A stretch of 64,000 nt of DNA. Source: Zestomonas carbonaria. GTDB taxonomy: Bacteria; Pseudomonadota; Gammaproteobacteria; Pseudomonadales; Pseudomonadaceae. The stretch lies in the NCBI RefSeq assembly GCF_904061905.1, contig NZ_CAJFCI010000016.1, positions 1-64,000 on the forward strand, written 5' to 3'. The notes beneath the pieces are model-generated. The model had not been told where the DNA came from. It searched no databases and worked only from the letters and a program-made list of their open reading frames with translations. This document shows, one piece after another, positions 17,356 through 26,130 of the stretch; positions within the stretch are counted from its first letter, which is position 1; each line of letters begins with the position of its first letter. Position numbers and translations under genes: made by a program.

Positions 17356-18345
17356 TCAGTTCCTCCGCGTGCCATCCGTGCGCTCGATGCGCACCACGTC
17401 GCCACCGTCCCCGCCCAAGCGCAGTTCGGCCGCACCGAACAGCCGATCGACGATGTAGTACGGCGGGCGGAAGCGGTAGTTCACCAGTTGCCCGTCGCCC
17501 TGCGCTCCGATCACGAACAGCGGCGGCAGCTCTCCCTGGGCGATGCCCGCGGGGAACTGGATATAGACCTTCTCGCCGTCGTCGAAAGCGCGCAGCGGCT
17601 TCCACGGCGGATTGCTGCCGCTGATCGCGTAGCGGAAGCGGATGCGCTCAAGCGACAGGCCGGTATCGACCGGCGTGGTCGCCTGCGCGGCCTGCGCCTG
17701 GCGCTGCAAGGCCAGCATCCGATCTCTCGGGTAGTCCCAGGACACTGACGCCATCCAGGCGCCTTCGGTCGAAGTGAGTTCCAGCAGGTATGTCCGGCGG
17801 CTGGTGGTGATGACCAAGTTCGTCTTCAACCCGGAACGGATCGGCTTGACCAGCACATTGATGCGCAGCTCGTCGCCGCTGCCGCTGGACGTGTCGCCGA
17901 CGATCCAGCGCACGGTATCGCCAGCGGCGACCGTCACCAGTTCTTCGCCGGGCTGGAGCGAAACCACTGTGACGCGGCCCGGCGCGGCATAGACCTGATA
18001 CAGCGCACCATCGGTGTACGGCCAGACCTGAATCGCGTTGACGTAGCCCTCGCGCGTGGGCGCGATGCGTGCCTCGGCATTGGCCTTCGACACTCGCACG
18101 GTTTCGTCGGCCGGCTCTGGTGCGGGCTTGTCTTCGTCCACCTCCGGCAGCGGCTTCAACTGCGCCGGCATCGGCAGCACCGTTGGCACCTCCACGACTT
18201 CGACCGGCATGGGCGGTTCGGGCAGCGGCTGCGCCTGCACGGGTTCCTCGAGCGAAATGGTCGGTGGCGGCTTGCCCTGCGTAGCGCAGCCCGACAGGGC
18301 AAAAAGCAACAACGGCAAGGTGTAAAAGCGGAAAGGCAGGCTCAT
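17356..18345 (-). CDS. trbG: TrbG, VirB9-like lipoprotein of the mating channel
   Basis: The 329-residue product starts with a lipoprotein signal ending in LLLFALSGC (lipidated Cys20), a proline-rich linker, and the VirB9/CagX domain. Typical segments are VNAIQVWPYTDGALYQVYAAPGRVT, SLQPGEELVTV and RFRPPYYIVDRLF near the C-terminus. It would form the outer-membrane core complex with TrbI. Its ATG overlaps the trbF stop by ATGA. Confidence 0.92.
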   Translation of the reverse strand: MSLPFRFYTLPLLLFALSGCATQGKPPPTISLEEPVQAQPLPEPPMPVEVVEVPTVLPMPAQLKPLPEVDEDKPAPEPADETVRVSKANAEARIAPTREGYVNAIQVWPYTDGALYQVYAAPGRVTVVSLQPGEELVTVAAGDTVRWIVGDTSSGSGDELRINVLVKPIRSGLKTNLVITTSRRTYLLELTSTEGAWMASVSWDYPRDRMLALQRQAQAAQATTPVDTGLSLERIRFRYAISGSNPPWKPLRAFDDGEKVYIQFPAGIAQGELPPLFVIGAQGDGQLVNYRFRPPYYIVDRLFGAAELRLGGDGGDVVRIERTDGTRRN

Positions 18346-19046
18346 GGCTTGGCTCCTTCGGAAGAATCCAGCTCGCGGCTCCACGACAGGCCGTTGACGT
18401 AGATGCCCAGCGGGTTGTGGCGCAGACGTTCCTCGGTGCGCGGGGTTTGCAGCACGATGGACACCACGGCCGTCCACCGCTCCAGCCCGGCGGCCGCGCC
18501 ATTGACGTAGCGGCGTTCCGTCCAGCGCACGTTGAAAGACGTGTTGCTGGCGCGCACGACACTGGTGATCTGCACCGTCACCGATTCGCGGCCGATGCGT
18601 GCGAACGGGTCGTTGGTGCGGGCGTGGTCGTTGAGCACGGCCGCGCCCCTGTCGGTGGTGTAGTCGTAGGCATCCAGCCAGTTCTGCCGCACCACGATGG
18701 GGTCGATGGACAGCGATCGAACCAGCGTGATGAAGCGCGCGATGTGGTACGCCGTCTGCGCGTCGTTGGGCCGGTACGGCGTGGCCGCTTCACCCACTGC
18801 GCGTACCTGGCCGGCGTTGTCCACTTCCACCACATAGGGCGTCACGAAGGACTGCGCCGAACGCCAGACCAGGCCGCCAGCCATCAGCAGCGCCAGCGCC
18901 AGGCAGCCGAAGGCCATCAGCCGCCAGTTCTTCGCCTGCGCGCGGGCCGAGCCGATACGGTCGTCCCACACCTGCGCGGCGGATTGATAGGGAGTGGCAG
19001 GCTGCGGCGTATCGGCATAGCGCACCTGCGGTCGCTTGAATCGCAT
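18342..19046 (-). CDS. trbF: TrbF, VirB8-like inner-membrane assembly factor
   Basis: The 234-residue protein has one N-terminal membrane helix (LMAFGCLALALLMAGGLVW, about residues 43-61) and a VirB8-type NTF2-like periplasmic domain with YHIARFITLVRSLSIDPIVVRQNW and SVTVQITSVVRASNTSFNVRW. VirB8 proteins nucleate assembly of the secretion channel. It lies between trbL and trbG in the standard order. Confidence 0.92.
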   Translation of the reverse strand: MRFKRPQVRYADTPQPATPYQSAAQVWDDRIGSARAQAKNWRLMAFGCLALALLMAGGLVWRSAQSFVTPYVVEVDNAGQVRAVGEAATPYRPNDAQTAYHIARFITLVRSLSIDPIVVRQNWLDAYDYTTDRGAAVLNDHARTNDPFARIGRESVTVQITSVVRASNTSFNVRWTERRYVNGAAAGLERWTAVVSIVLQTPRTEERLRHNPLGIYVNGLSWSRELDSSEGAKP

Positions 19047-19058
19047 GGTCGTCTCTCC

Positions 19059-20447
19059 TTATGAATCGGAATCGCGCAGGCTTGGGCCTTGCCCTGAGCC
19101 GCCGCCATCGCCACCGCGCAGCGTGTGGGCGGTGGTGGTCGCGGCATGGGTCATCTGCTGACGGCGGTGCAGGCGCTTGGCCCAGGCCGGTTGCTTCTGC
19201 CCGGCGGCGGCCGGGGCATCGCCTTCGGCTGCGCTCCCTTGGGCGGCGGCGCCGCTGGCCGCTGCCGCACCGCCGCCAGAAGCCGGTGCCGCGCCGTCGG
19301 CGCGGAAAGCGGCTGCTGTCCGGTCTTTGAGCGAGCGCGCCCCGGCGGCGGCCTTTTGGCCGGCAGCCTGCGCGCCGGTCTTGGCGACGTTGCCCAGGCC
19401 CGCCATCGCGCCTTTGGCGCCGCCGCCGGCTGCGGCAGAACCCGTCTGGAATGCCGACCGGGCGCTGCTGGCCGTCGAAGCGGCGGCCCGCGCACCGCTA
19501 CCGGCCAGCTTGGCGGCAGCCGGCGCCATGCGCGCCCCGGCCATGACCGCGCCGCCCACGCCAGTCGCGGCGGCACCAATGGCAACGCCTGTGCCAACAG
19601 CGCCGACAGCGGCACCAGCCATCGCGCCCGCGCCAAGCTGCGGCGCACCGGATACGAGGCCCGTGGCGATGCCCGGCCCGAAGATGCCCAAGGCCAGCAG
19701 CGCAAGCGAGGCCAGCATCACGACCAGGGCATGGTCGATGGAGGGTTCATCCGGCACGGTCTGGAACTCGGCGAACAGACCCGAACCGATGCCGACGATG
19801 ACGGCCAGCACCAGTACCTTGACGCCAGACGACACCACGTTGCCGAGCACCTTTTCTGCCAGGAAGCTCGTCTTGTTCCAGAGCGCGAAGGGCACCAGCA
19901 CGAAGCCGGCGAGCGTGGTCAGCTTGAACTCAATCAGGGTGATGAAAAGCTGCACCGCCAGCACGAAGAAGCAGAGGATCACCACCAGCCAGGCGAGGAA
20001 CATCACCACGATGGGGTCGATGTTCACGAACACCTCGGGGAACCCGGCCATCTCACCGATCTGCTCCAGAATCGGCGCCCCGGCGTCGATGCCGGTCTTG
20101 GCGAGCCGGCCCGGTTGCAGGAAGTTCTCCATCGTGATGGCCGAGCCGGTGGCCGTCAGGCCCAAGCCGGCGAACGAGCGGAACACGATGCCGGCCAGCC
20201 AGTTGAAGTTGCCGATGATGTAGGCGAAGGCACCGACGTAGAGCACCTTGCGCAGCAGCTTGGCGATCACGTCTTCGCCCTGGCCGGTCGCGTGGCTCAT
20301 GGCCCAATACAGGCCGGCGATGGTCATGTCGATGACGATGAGCGTGGCGGTCAGGAACGCCACTTCGCCTTGCAACAGTCCAAAGCCCGAGTCGATGTAG
20401 CGCGAGAACGTGTCCAAGAAGCGGTCGATGATGGTCACGTCGTTCAT
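19059..20447 (-). CDS. trbL: TrbL, VirB6-like polytopic channel protein
   Basis: The 462-residue protein has several membrane helices in its first 260 residues (for example FLAWLVVILCFFVLAVQLFI and VVMLASLALLALGIFGPGIA) and a long alanine/glycine-rich cytoplasmic tail, as in other TrbL proteins. VirB6-class proteins form part of the inner-membrane DNA channel. The low-complexity tail creates a long antisense open frame on the plus strand, which I do not regard as a gene. Its start overlaps the trbK stop. Confidence 0.92.
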   Translation of the reverse strand: MNDVTIIDRFLDTFSRYIDSGFGLLQGEVAFLTATLIVIDMTIAGLYWAMSHATGQGEDVIAKLLRKVLYVGAFAYIIGNFNWLAGIVFRSFAGLGLTATGSAITMENFLQPGRLAKTGIDAGAPILEQIGEMAGFPEVFVNIDPIVVMFLAWLVVILCFFVLAVQLFITLIEFKLTTLAGFVLVPFALWNKTSFLAEKVLGNVVSSGVKVLVLAVIVGIGSGLFAEFQTVPDEPSIDHALVVMLASLALLALGIFGPGIATGLVSGAPQLGAGAMAGAAVGAVGTGVAIGAAATGVGGAVMAGARMAPAAAKLAGSGARAAASTASSARSAFQTGSAAAGGGAKGAMAGLGNVAKTGAQAAGQKAAAGARSLKDRTAAAFRADGAAPASGGGAAAASGAAAQGSAAEGDAPAAAGQKQPAWAKRLHRRQQMTHAATTTAHTLRGGDGGGSGQGPSLRDSDS

Positions 20448-20776
20448 GGCGCGTCCTCGTGTGCGGACAAGGCCGGCGTTTCACTGCCATCGGTGGGTTC
20501 GTCGAAGCTCGGAGGAATCGGCGGCAGGTCTGCCAGCGTCCGGTATTCGTCCGGCCCGGTCTGGCCGGCGAAGAAGCGCCGCCGGAACGCCTCGGCGGCG
20601 GCGCGGCAGGCGTCCTCGCCCACGGCTTTCCGGTCGGCCGCGCATTGCGTGCGCAGCGCCTTGAGCCGCACGGGATCGGCGGCCAAGGCATTGGCCAAGT
20701 CTTCGGCCTGCTGCTGGCCGCACGCGTTCAGCAGCAGGGCCAGCAGCGAAGCCGACAGGGCGAGGACGCATCGCAT
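20444..20776 (-). CDS. trbK: TrbK-like entry-exclusion lipoprotein
   Basis: The 110-residue product has a lipoprotein signal (LLALLLNAC, Cys19) followed by a helical domain with LKALRTQCAADRKAVGEDACRAAAEAFRRRFF, the pattern of the alternative TrbK family. Its position between trbJ and trbL supports a role in entry exclusion, which blocks transfer into cells already carrying the element. A second lipoprotein with the same helical motif is encoded at 28367-28645. Confidence 0.8.
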   Translation of the reverse strand: MRCVLALSASLLALLLNACGQQQAEDLANALAADPVRLKALRTQCAADRKAVGEDACRAAAEAFRRRFFAGQTGPDEYRTLADLPPIPPSFDEPTDGSETPALSAHEDAP

Positions 20777-20788
20777 GGCTGTCTCCCG

Positions 20789-21517
20789 TCAGTTGCCGTA
20801 GAAGTCCACGCGCTGCGGCGTGTAAGGCGTGCCGGTGCCAAGGAAGCGCCGCCGCACTTCACGGGCGCGCTCAGTGGCCGCCGCCTGCCGCGCCAGTTCC
20901 AGCGAGGCCGCACGGTCTTGCGTGATCTGGAGCTGCTGAGCCTGGATGGACTGCTTCGCCTGCAAGGCAAGGAGTTGGTTCGTCGCCTGCATCGCTTGCA
21001 GCGCGCCGGTGGCGGACTGGCTCTGGCTGACCAGATCGGCCAGCGCGCTTTCGTCTTGGGTCAGGTTCTGCGACACCTGGGCTTGCATCCGCATCGCGGT
21101 GTGCAGGCCGTTGAGCGTGTTCTTCCAACGATCCTGCGCATCGCGGAACATCTGATCGCCACTGACGGTTGCGGCGTACTGCTCGGGGTACAGGCGTGCG
21201 AACTCCCGATCCATGTTCTGCACGTCGTAGGCCAGTCCTTGCGCTTCGGCGATCAGGCGTTCGGTGGTGGCGAGCGTCGAGCGCAGGCGGTTGACGATGT
21301 TGAAGTCGAGATTCGCCAGATTGCGCGCCTGGTTCATCAACATCTGTGCTTCGTTTTGAAGCTGGTTGATCTGGTTGTTGATCTGCTCCATCGTGCGGAT
21401 CGCGGTCAGCGTGTTCTGCACGAGGTTCGTGGGATCGACCACGACCCATTGCGCCTGGACGCTGGAAACAGTGCAGAGCATGGCCGCGACGGCGGCGGCG
21501 AGAAAACGCTTCTTCAT
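20789..21517 (-). CDS. trbJ: TrbJ, VirB5-like periplasmic mating protein
   Basis: The 242-residue protein carries a Sec signal peptide (MKKRFLAAAVAAMLCTVSSVQA) and a long coiled-coil helical mature region (AIRTMEQINNQINQLQNEAQMLMNQARNL) typical of TrbJ/VirB5. It is predicted to act as a minor pilus or adhesin component. The ATG at 21517 overlaps the trbE stop (ATGA). Confidence 0.9.
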   Translation of the reverse strand: MKKRFLAAAVAAMLCTVSSVQAQWVVVDPTNLVQNTLTAIRTMEQINNQINQLQNEAQMLMNQARNLANLDFNIVNRLRSTLATTERLIAEAQGLAYDVQNMDREFARLYPEQYAATVSGDQMFRDAQDRWKNTLNGLHTAMRMQAQVSQNLTQDESALADLVSQSQSATGALQAMQATNQLLALQAKQSIQAQQLQITQDRAASLELARQAAATERAREVRRRFLGTGTPYTPQRVDFYGN

Positions 21518-23964
21518 GGCAGGTTCTCCAGTGGTTGGGGGTTGAGGAACGAAACGGCCGCCGGTGCGGACGGCAGCAGGTCGGCGGCCCAATCGAGGCC
21601 GCGATGGCGCAGCCACGCGCCGGCGAAGCCGGGTGCGCCGGCCTGCGTCAGCACGCGGTCGATGTCGCGTTGGTCTTGCGGTGTGGATGCGCCCGCGAAC
21701 GCGAGTGCGGCCGGCCCCAGGTCGAGGTCGAACAGGCGATTGCCGAGGCGCGATTGGTAGTAGTAGTCGCGCTTGGGCTGCGCGGTGGCGACGATTTCGA
21801 TTTGCCGGCTGTTAAGGCCGAAGCCCTCGTAGATCGTGCGAATCTGCGGCTCGGTGGCCTGCGGGTTAGGTAAGAAAATCCTGCTCGCGCAGCTTTCGAT
21901 GATGGCTGGCGCAATGGTCGAATCCTTGATGTCGGCCAGCGACTGCGTGGCAAAGATGACGCTGACGTTCTTTTTCCTGAGCGTCTTGAGCCATTGGCGG
22001 ATGCGGGCCGCGAAAGACGGCTCATCGAGGAACAGCCACGCCTCATCGAGAATCAGCAGCGTGGGCGCACCGTCGAAACGCTCGTCGAAGCGGGCGAACA
22101 GGTAGCGCAGCACCGCTTGCACTGCGGCGGGGCTGTGCATCAGTTCTTCCATCTCGAAGCCCTGCACGCCGGCCATGCCCAGCCGGTCGTGGTCGGCGTC
22201 CAGCAGCTTTCCGTGCGCGCCGCCCAGGACACAAGGCGCGAGTGCCTGGCGCAGCGCGTTCGATTGCAGCAGCACGGAAAGCCCGGTCATCGTGCGCTGT
22301 TCCTGCGGCGCACCGGCGAGGCTGCCCAGCGCCGACCAGATGGCCACCTTCTCGTCCGGGCCGACGGTCACGCCTTCATGCAGCAGGCGACCTTCAACCC
22401 ATTCGGCGGCCCAGGAGCGGTAGCCCTCATGGTCGATGCGGGCGAGCGGCTGGAACGCGATGCCGCCATCGGCGCCCAGGTCGTAGTGCTCGCCGCCCAG
22501 GCCGAGGATGGTGGCGCGCATGGATCGGCCCATGTCGAAGGCGAAGATCCGCGAGCCGAAGTAGCGGCGGAACTGCAAGGCCAGCGTCGCCAGCAGTACC
22601 GACTTGCCCATGCCGGTGGGGCCAGCGACCAGCGTATGTCCCACGTCGCCGATGTGCGTCACAAGCCGGAACGGCGTCGCGCCATCGGTGCGCGTGACGA
22701 TCAGCGGCGGGCCGTCGAGGTGGTCGTTCTTCTCCGGCCCGGCCCACACCGCCGACAGCGGCATCATGTGCGCCAGGTTCAGCGTCGAGACGATGGGCTG
22801 GCGCACGTTCGCGTAGGCGTTGCCGGGGATGGACGACAGCCACGCATCGACCGCGTTCAAGGTTTCGGGAATGGTCACGAAACCGCGGCCCTGGATGACG
22901 CGCTCCACCATGCGCAGCTTCTCGTCCGCCACGGCCGGGTCGGCATCGAGCACCGTCACTGTGGCGGTGAGATAGCCGAACGCGACTTGATCGCTGCCCA
23001 GTTCCTGCAAGGCCGCGTCGGCGTCGGCGGCCTTGTTGCTGGCGTCGGTATCGACCAGCGGGCTTTCCTGCTGGAAGATCGTTTCGCGCAGCAGCGCAAC
23101 GACGTTCTTCCGTTTCGCAAACCACTGGCGGCGCAGGCGGCCGAGTTCCTTTTCCGCCTCGGCCTTGTCCATGCAAAGAAAGCGCGTGCTCCAGCGATAG
23201 GCAAAGCCCAGGCGGTTGAGGTCGTCCAGAATCCCGGGCCACGTCGAGGTCGGGAAGCCGCGCACCGACACCACGCGCAGGTGCTGGTCGCCCAGCATGG
23301 GCGCGAGACCACCGACCAGGGCGGAGTCGGCCAGCAGCGCGTCGATGTGAAACGGCACTTCGGGCATGCACACGCGGTAGCGCCGCGTCGAGACGGTCGC
23401 GTGCAGGTAGGTCAGCGTTTCGGCGTCATCGAGCCAGGCGATTTCCGGCATGACGCCATCGAGCAGGTCGAACACGCGATCCGTTTCAGCCACGAAAGCA
23501 TCGAGTCGGCCGTCCCAATCCACGCCATCGCCGGGCGAGTTCTCGTAGAGCAACTTCGCCGCGCGGGCGCGGGATTCCTCCGGCGGCAGGAAAGCCACCG
23601 TCAGGTGATAGGCGCTCTCGAAGTGATGGCCCGATTCCTCGAACGCGGCGCGGCGTTCTTCATCGACCAGCCAGGACAACGGTTCGGGAAAGTCGGAATG
23701 CGGATAGTCGGCGGCGGATTGGCGCTCGGCCTCGATGAACAAGGCCCAGCCAGAACCCAGTCGGCGCAGCGCGTTGTTGAGCCGTGCAGACGCGGCGATC
23801 AACTCGCCTTGCGTGGCGCTGTCCAGATCGGGGCCGCGGAATCGTGCCGTGCGCTGGAAACTGCCGTCCTTATTCAAGACGACGCCGGGCGCGACCAGCC
23901 CGGCCCACGGCAGCCAGTCAGCAAGCAAGGCCGGGCGCTGGCGGTATTCGGCAAGGTTCAGCAT
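21514..23964 (-). CDS. trbE: TrbE, VirB4-like conjugation ATPase
   Basis: This 816-residue ATPase energises pilus assembly and substrate transfer. The N-terminal half is the VirB4-specific domain. The C-terminal half has Walker A GPTGMGKS (about residues 448-455), Walker B TLLILDEAWLF (about 636-646) and a downstream FATQSLADI sensor motif. Length and motifs match TrbE of IncP-type and Tn4371-like systems. It follows trbD by 12 bp. Confidence 0.94.
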   Translation of the reverse strand: MLNLAEYRQRPALLADWLPWAGLVAPGVVLNKDGSFQRTARFRGPDLDSATQGELIAASARLNNALRRLGSGWALFIEAERQSAADYPHSDFPEPLSWLVDEERRAAFEESGHHFESAYHLTVAFLPPEESRARAAKLLYENSPGDGVDWDGRLDAFVAETDRVFDLLDGVMPEIAWLDDAETLTYLHATVSTRRYRVCMPEVPFHIDALLADSALVGGLAPMLGDQHLRVVSVRGFPTSTWPGILDDLNRLGFAYRWSTRFLCMDKAEAEKELGRLRRQWFAKRKNVVALLRETIFQQESPLVDTDASNKAADADAALQELGSDQVAFGYLTATVTVLDADPAVADEKLRMVERVIQGRGFVTIPETLNAVDAWLSSIPGNAYANVRQPIVSTLNLAHMMPLSAVWAGPEKNDHLDGPPLIVTRTDGATPFRLVTHIGDVGHTLVAGPTGMGKSVLLATLALQFRRYFGSRIFAFDMGRSMRATILGLGGEHYDLGADGGIAFQPLARIDHEGYRSWAAEWVEGRLLHEGVTVGPDEKVAIWSALGSLAGAPQEQRTMTGLSVLLQSNALRQALAPCVLGGAHGKLLDADHDRLGMAGVQGFEMEELMHSPAAVQAVLRYLFARFDERFDGAPTLLILDEAWLFLDEPSFAARIRQWLKTLRKKNVSVIFATQSLADIKDSTIAPAIIESCASRIFLPNPQATEPQIRTIYEGFGLNSRQIEIVATAQPKRDYYYQSRLGNRLFDLDLGPAALAFAGASTPQDQRDIDRVLTQAGAPGFAGAWLRHRGLDWAADLLPSAPAAVSFLNPQPLENLP

Positions 23965-23976
23965 CGCGGCGTCCCC

Positions 23977-24246
23977 CTACACGTCGAGCAGCGGTTTGTG
24001 CTTGATGTGCCGGGCGAAGACCTGCATGAACTGCGGATCGACGCGCGCCCCCCAAACCGCCAGCGAATGACCGACGATCCAGAGCACCAGCCCCGGAATC
24101 CACAGTTGCAGGCCCAGCCCGACGGCGGCGGCCAGCGTGCCGTTGGCGATCGCCACGGTGCGCGGCGCACCGCCCATGAGGATCGGTTCGGTCAGCGAGC
24201 GGTGCAGCGGCACCTCGAAGCCCGGAAGGTCGCTGGCCGTACTCAT
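23977..24246 (-). CDS. trbD: TrbD, VirB3-like membrane protein
   Basis: The 89-residue protein has the family start LPGFEVPLHRSLTEPILMGGAPR and a hydrophobic hairpin (NGTLAAAVGLGLQLWIPGLVLWIVGH), as in VirB3/TrbD proteins that pair with the TrbE ATPase. The ATG at 24246 overlaps the trbC stop by ATGA. Longer upstream frames belong to trbC and trbB shadows. Confidence 0.9.
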   Translation of the reverse strand: MSTASDLPGFEVPLHRSLTEPILMGGAPRTVAIANGTLAAAVGLGLQLWIPGLVLWIVGHSLAVWGARVDPQFMQVFARHIKHKPLLDV

Positions 24247-24626
24247 ACGACGGCCCCGCCGGAGAAGCTGAAGAACGACAGGAAGAACGAGGACGCGGCG
24301 AACGCGATGCTCAATCCGAACACGATCTGGATGAGCTTGCGAAAGCCCCCCGACGTGTCGCCGAAGGCGAGCGCCAGGCCCGTGGCGATGATGATGATGA
24401 CGGCGACGATGCGCGCCACCGGCCCCTGGATGGAATCGAGGATGGATTGCAGCGGGCCTTCCCACGGCATCGAGGAACCGGCGGCCTTCGCCGTGCCGGC
24501 CGTCATCAGCATGACGGCGGCCAGCAGCAGGCCGTGGTGTGCCGGCGCGGCTAGGCGCCGCAGGCGCGCAAGGATCGAGGCCGGATTTACGGAAAAACGG
24601 AAAGCAACAGCGTTCATCTGCGTCAT
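24243..24626 (-). CDS. trbC: TrbC, VirB2-like pilin
   Basis: The 127-residue product has an N-terminal extension, a hydrophobic signal region (GLLLAAVMLMTAGTAKA), and two membrane helices (RIVAVIIIIATGLALAFG and FGLSIAFAASSFFLSFF) separated by GGFRKLIQ, the layout of VirB2/TrbC pilins. It would be processed and polymerised into the mating pilus. Its ATG overlaps the trbB stop. Confidence 0.92.
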   Translation of the reverse strand: MTQMNAVAFRFSVNPASILARLRRLAAPAHHGLLLAAVMLMTAGTAKAAGSSMPWEGPLQSILDSIQGPVARIVAVIIIIATGLALAFGDTSGGFRKLIQIVFGLSIAFAASSFFLSFFSFSGGAVV

Positions 24627-25669
24627 GGCAGTTCTCCAGGGTGGTCAGGGGACGGGAAAGAAGGCGGCGCCAGCGCGGGAAACGGCGTTTCCATCGCGTC
24701 CGCCAGGCGGTAGCCAGCGGCGTCGAAGCCGACGACACGGGCAATGCTTTCGACGTGGCGCTTGCGGCCACGACCGGCGATGTGGATGACGACGTTGACC
24801 GCTTCAGCGATCAGCGCCCGTGGCGGATTCACCGCGACTTCGAGAATCAACTGTTCGAGGCGCAGCAGCGCGCCCAGCGCGGAACCGGCGTGGATCGTGG
24901 CGATGCCGCCGGGGTGTCCCGTGCCCCACACTTTGATGAGGTCGAGGGCTTCGCCGCCGCGCACCTCGCCGACGATCACGCGGTCGGGGCGCAGCCGCAT
25001 CGTGGCGCGCACCAGCTCGGTCATCGACACCACACCGGCGCGGGTGCGCAGCGGTACATGGTCGCGGGCCGCGCATTGCAGTTCGATGGTGTCTTCGAGC
25101 ACCAGCACGCGATCACCGGTGGCGGCGATCTCGGCCAGCAGCGCGTTCGCCAGCGTGGTCTTGCCGGTACTGGTGCCGCCGGCGATCAGGATGTTCTGCC
25201 GCTCGCGCACAGCGCGGCGCAGGAACTCGGCCTGCCCGGCGGTCAGGATGCCGTCGGCCACATAGCGATCCAGGCTGATGATACTCACGGCGCGCTTGCG
25301 CAGCGCGAACGCCGGGCCAGGCGCGGCCGGCGGCAAGATGCCCTCGAAGCGTTCGCCAGTCTCCGGCAGCTCGGCGGTCAGCAGCGGCTGGCCGCGATGC
25401 ACTTCCGCGCCGACGTGGGCCGCGACTAGGCGGATGATGCGTTCGCCATCGGCTTCGGACAGCTCCACGCCCAACGGCGCACGGCCCGACGACAACCGAT
25501 CGACCCATAGCGTGCGGTCGGGGTTGAGCATGACTTCCACCACGTCCGGGTCTTCGAGCGCGGCGGCGATCACCGGCCCCATTGCGGTACGCAGCATCTG
25601 GATGCGGCGATCCAGCGAGGTGGTGGCTGACGAACGAGGCTCGGGCGGGATCTGCGGAACGGCGCTCAT
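24623..25669 (-). CDS. trbB: TrbB, VirB11-like conjugation ATPase
   Basis: The 348-residue hexameric ATPase has Walker A GGTSTGKT (residues 164-171), an Asp box (VLEDTIELQC), Walker B VIVGEVRGGEALDLIK and the His box GHPGGIATIHAGSA, all diagnostic for VirB11-type traffic ATPases. It is the first trb gene and its start overlaps the upstream RHH gene stop by ATGA. Confidence 0.94.
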   Translation of the reverse strand: MSAVPQIPPEPRSSATTSLDRRIQMLRTAMGPVIAAALEDPDVVEVMLNPDRTLWVDRLSSGRAPLGVELSEADGERIIRLVAAHVGAEVHRGQPLLTAELPETGERFEGILPPAAPGPAFALRKRAVSIISLDRYVADGILTAGQAEFLRRAVRERQNILIAGGTSTGKTTLANALLAEIAATGDRVLVLEDTIELQCAARDHVPLRTRAGVVSMTELVRATMRLRPDRVIVGEVRGGEALDLIKVWGTGHPGGIATIHAGSALGALLRLEQLILEVAVNPPRALIAEAVNVVIHIAGRGRKRHVESIARVVGFDAAGYRLADAMETPFPALAPPSFPSPDHPGELP

Positions 25670-26130
25670 GAGGCACGCTCCTGGGCTTCGGCCAGCGCCG
25701 CTGCGTCATCCATCCGTGCGGTGTCCGGGTGCAGTTCTTCCACCACGTCGCGCACCAGGCTCCGGCCGCGCAGCAGGTGGCGGCCAAGCTGCTCCACGAA
25801 TTGTTCGAAACGGGCCTTGCCCTGGGCGCGGGCGGCTTCCTGATGCGCTTCGGGAACCGGCGTGCTGACGGTCAGGAAGTAGCGGACGAACAGCGCCAGC
25901 GCTTCGATCTGGATGTTCTGGTCGCGCTCCAGGCGTTCGGCCTGCCGCGACAGCCGATCCAGCCGCTTGGCGATGGCCGCCTCGCGCTGGTCGCCCGCGT
26001 CCGGCGACAGCCAAGACGCCAGCGCCGCCGCGACGATGCTGGATTTCGACACGCCTTTCTTGGCGGCCAATTCGTCCAGGCGCTTGGCGTGCTCGGGCTG
26101 GATGAACAGATTGAGGCGGTAGTGGCTCAT
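25666..26130 (-). CDS. ribbon-helix-helix (CopG-like) regulator linked to traG/trb
   Basis: The 154-residue protein begins with a ribbon-helix-helix pattern (YRLNLFIQPEHAKRLDELA then KGVSKSSIVAAALASWL), followed by a helical region. Its position between traG and trbB with ATGA overlaps on both sides is conserved in Tn4371-like elements. It probably controls transfer-gene expression, or binds DNA near oriT as TraM-like accessory proteins do. Which of the two is unknown. Confidence 0.8.
   Translation of the reverse strand: MSHYRLNLFIQPEHAKRLDELAAKKGVSKSSIVAAALASWLSPDAGDQREAAIAKRLDRLSRQAERLERDQNIQIEALALFVRYFLTVSTPVPEAHQEAARAQGKARFEQFVEQLGRHLLRGRSLVRDVVEELHPDTARMDDAAALAEAQERAS

Noticed and set aside
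19125..20801. 558-codon plus-strand open frame over trbL/trbK
   Set aside because: Antisense to well-supported trb genes; low-complexity Gly/Arg-rich product generated by the Ala/Gly-rich TrbL tail.
21994..24789. 931-codon plus-strand open frame over trbE-trbC
   Set aside because: Antisense to TrbE, TrbD and TrbC, all of which have family motifs; no motif in the shadow product.
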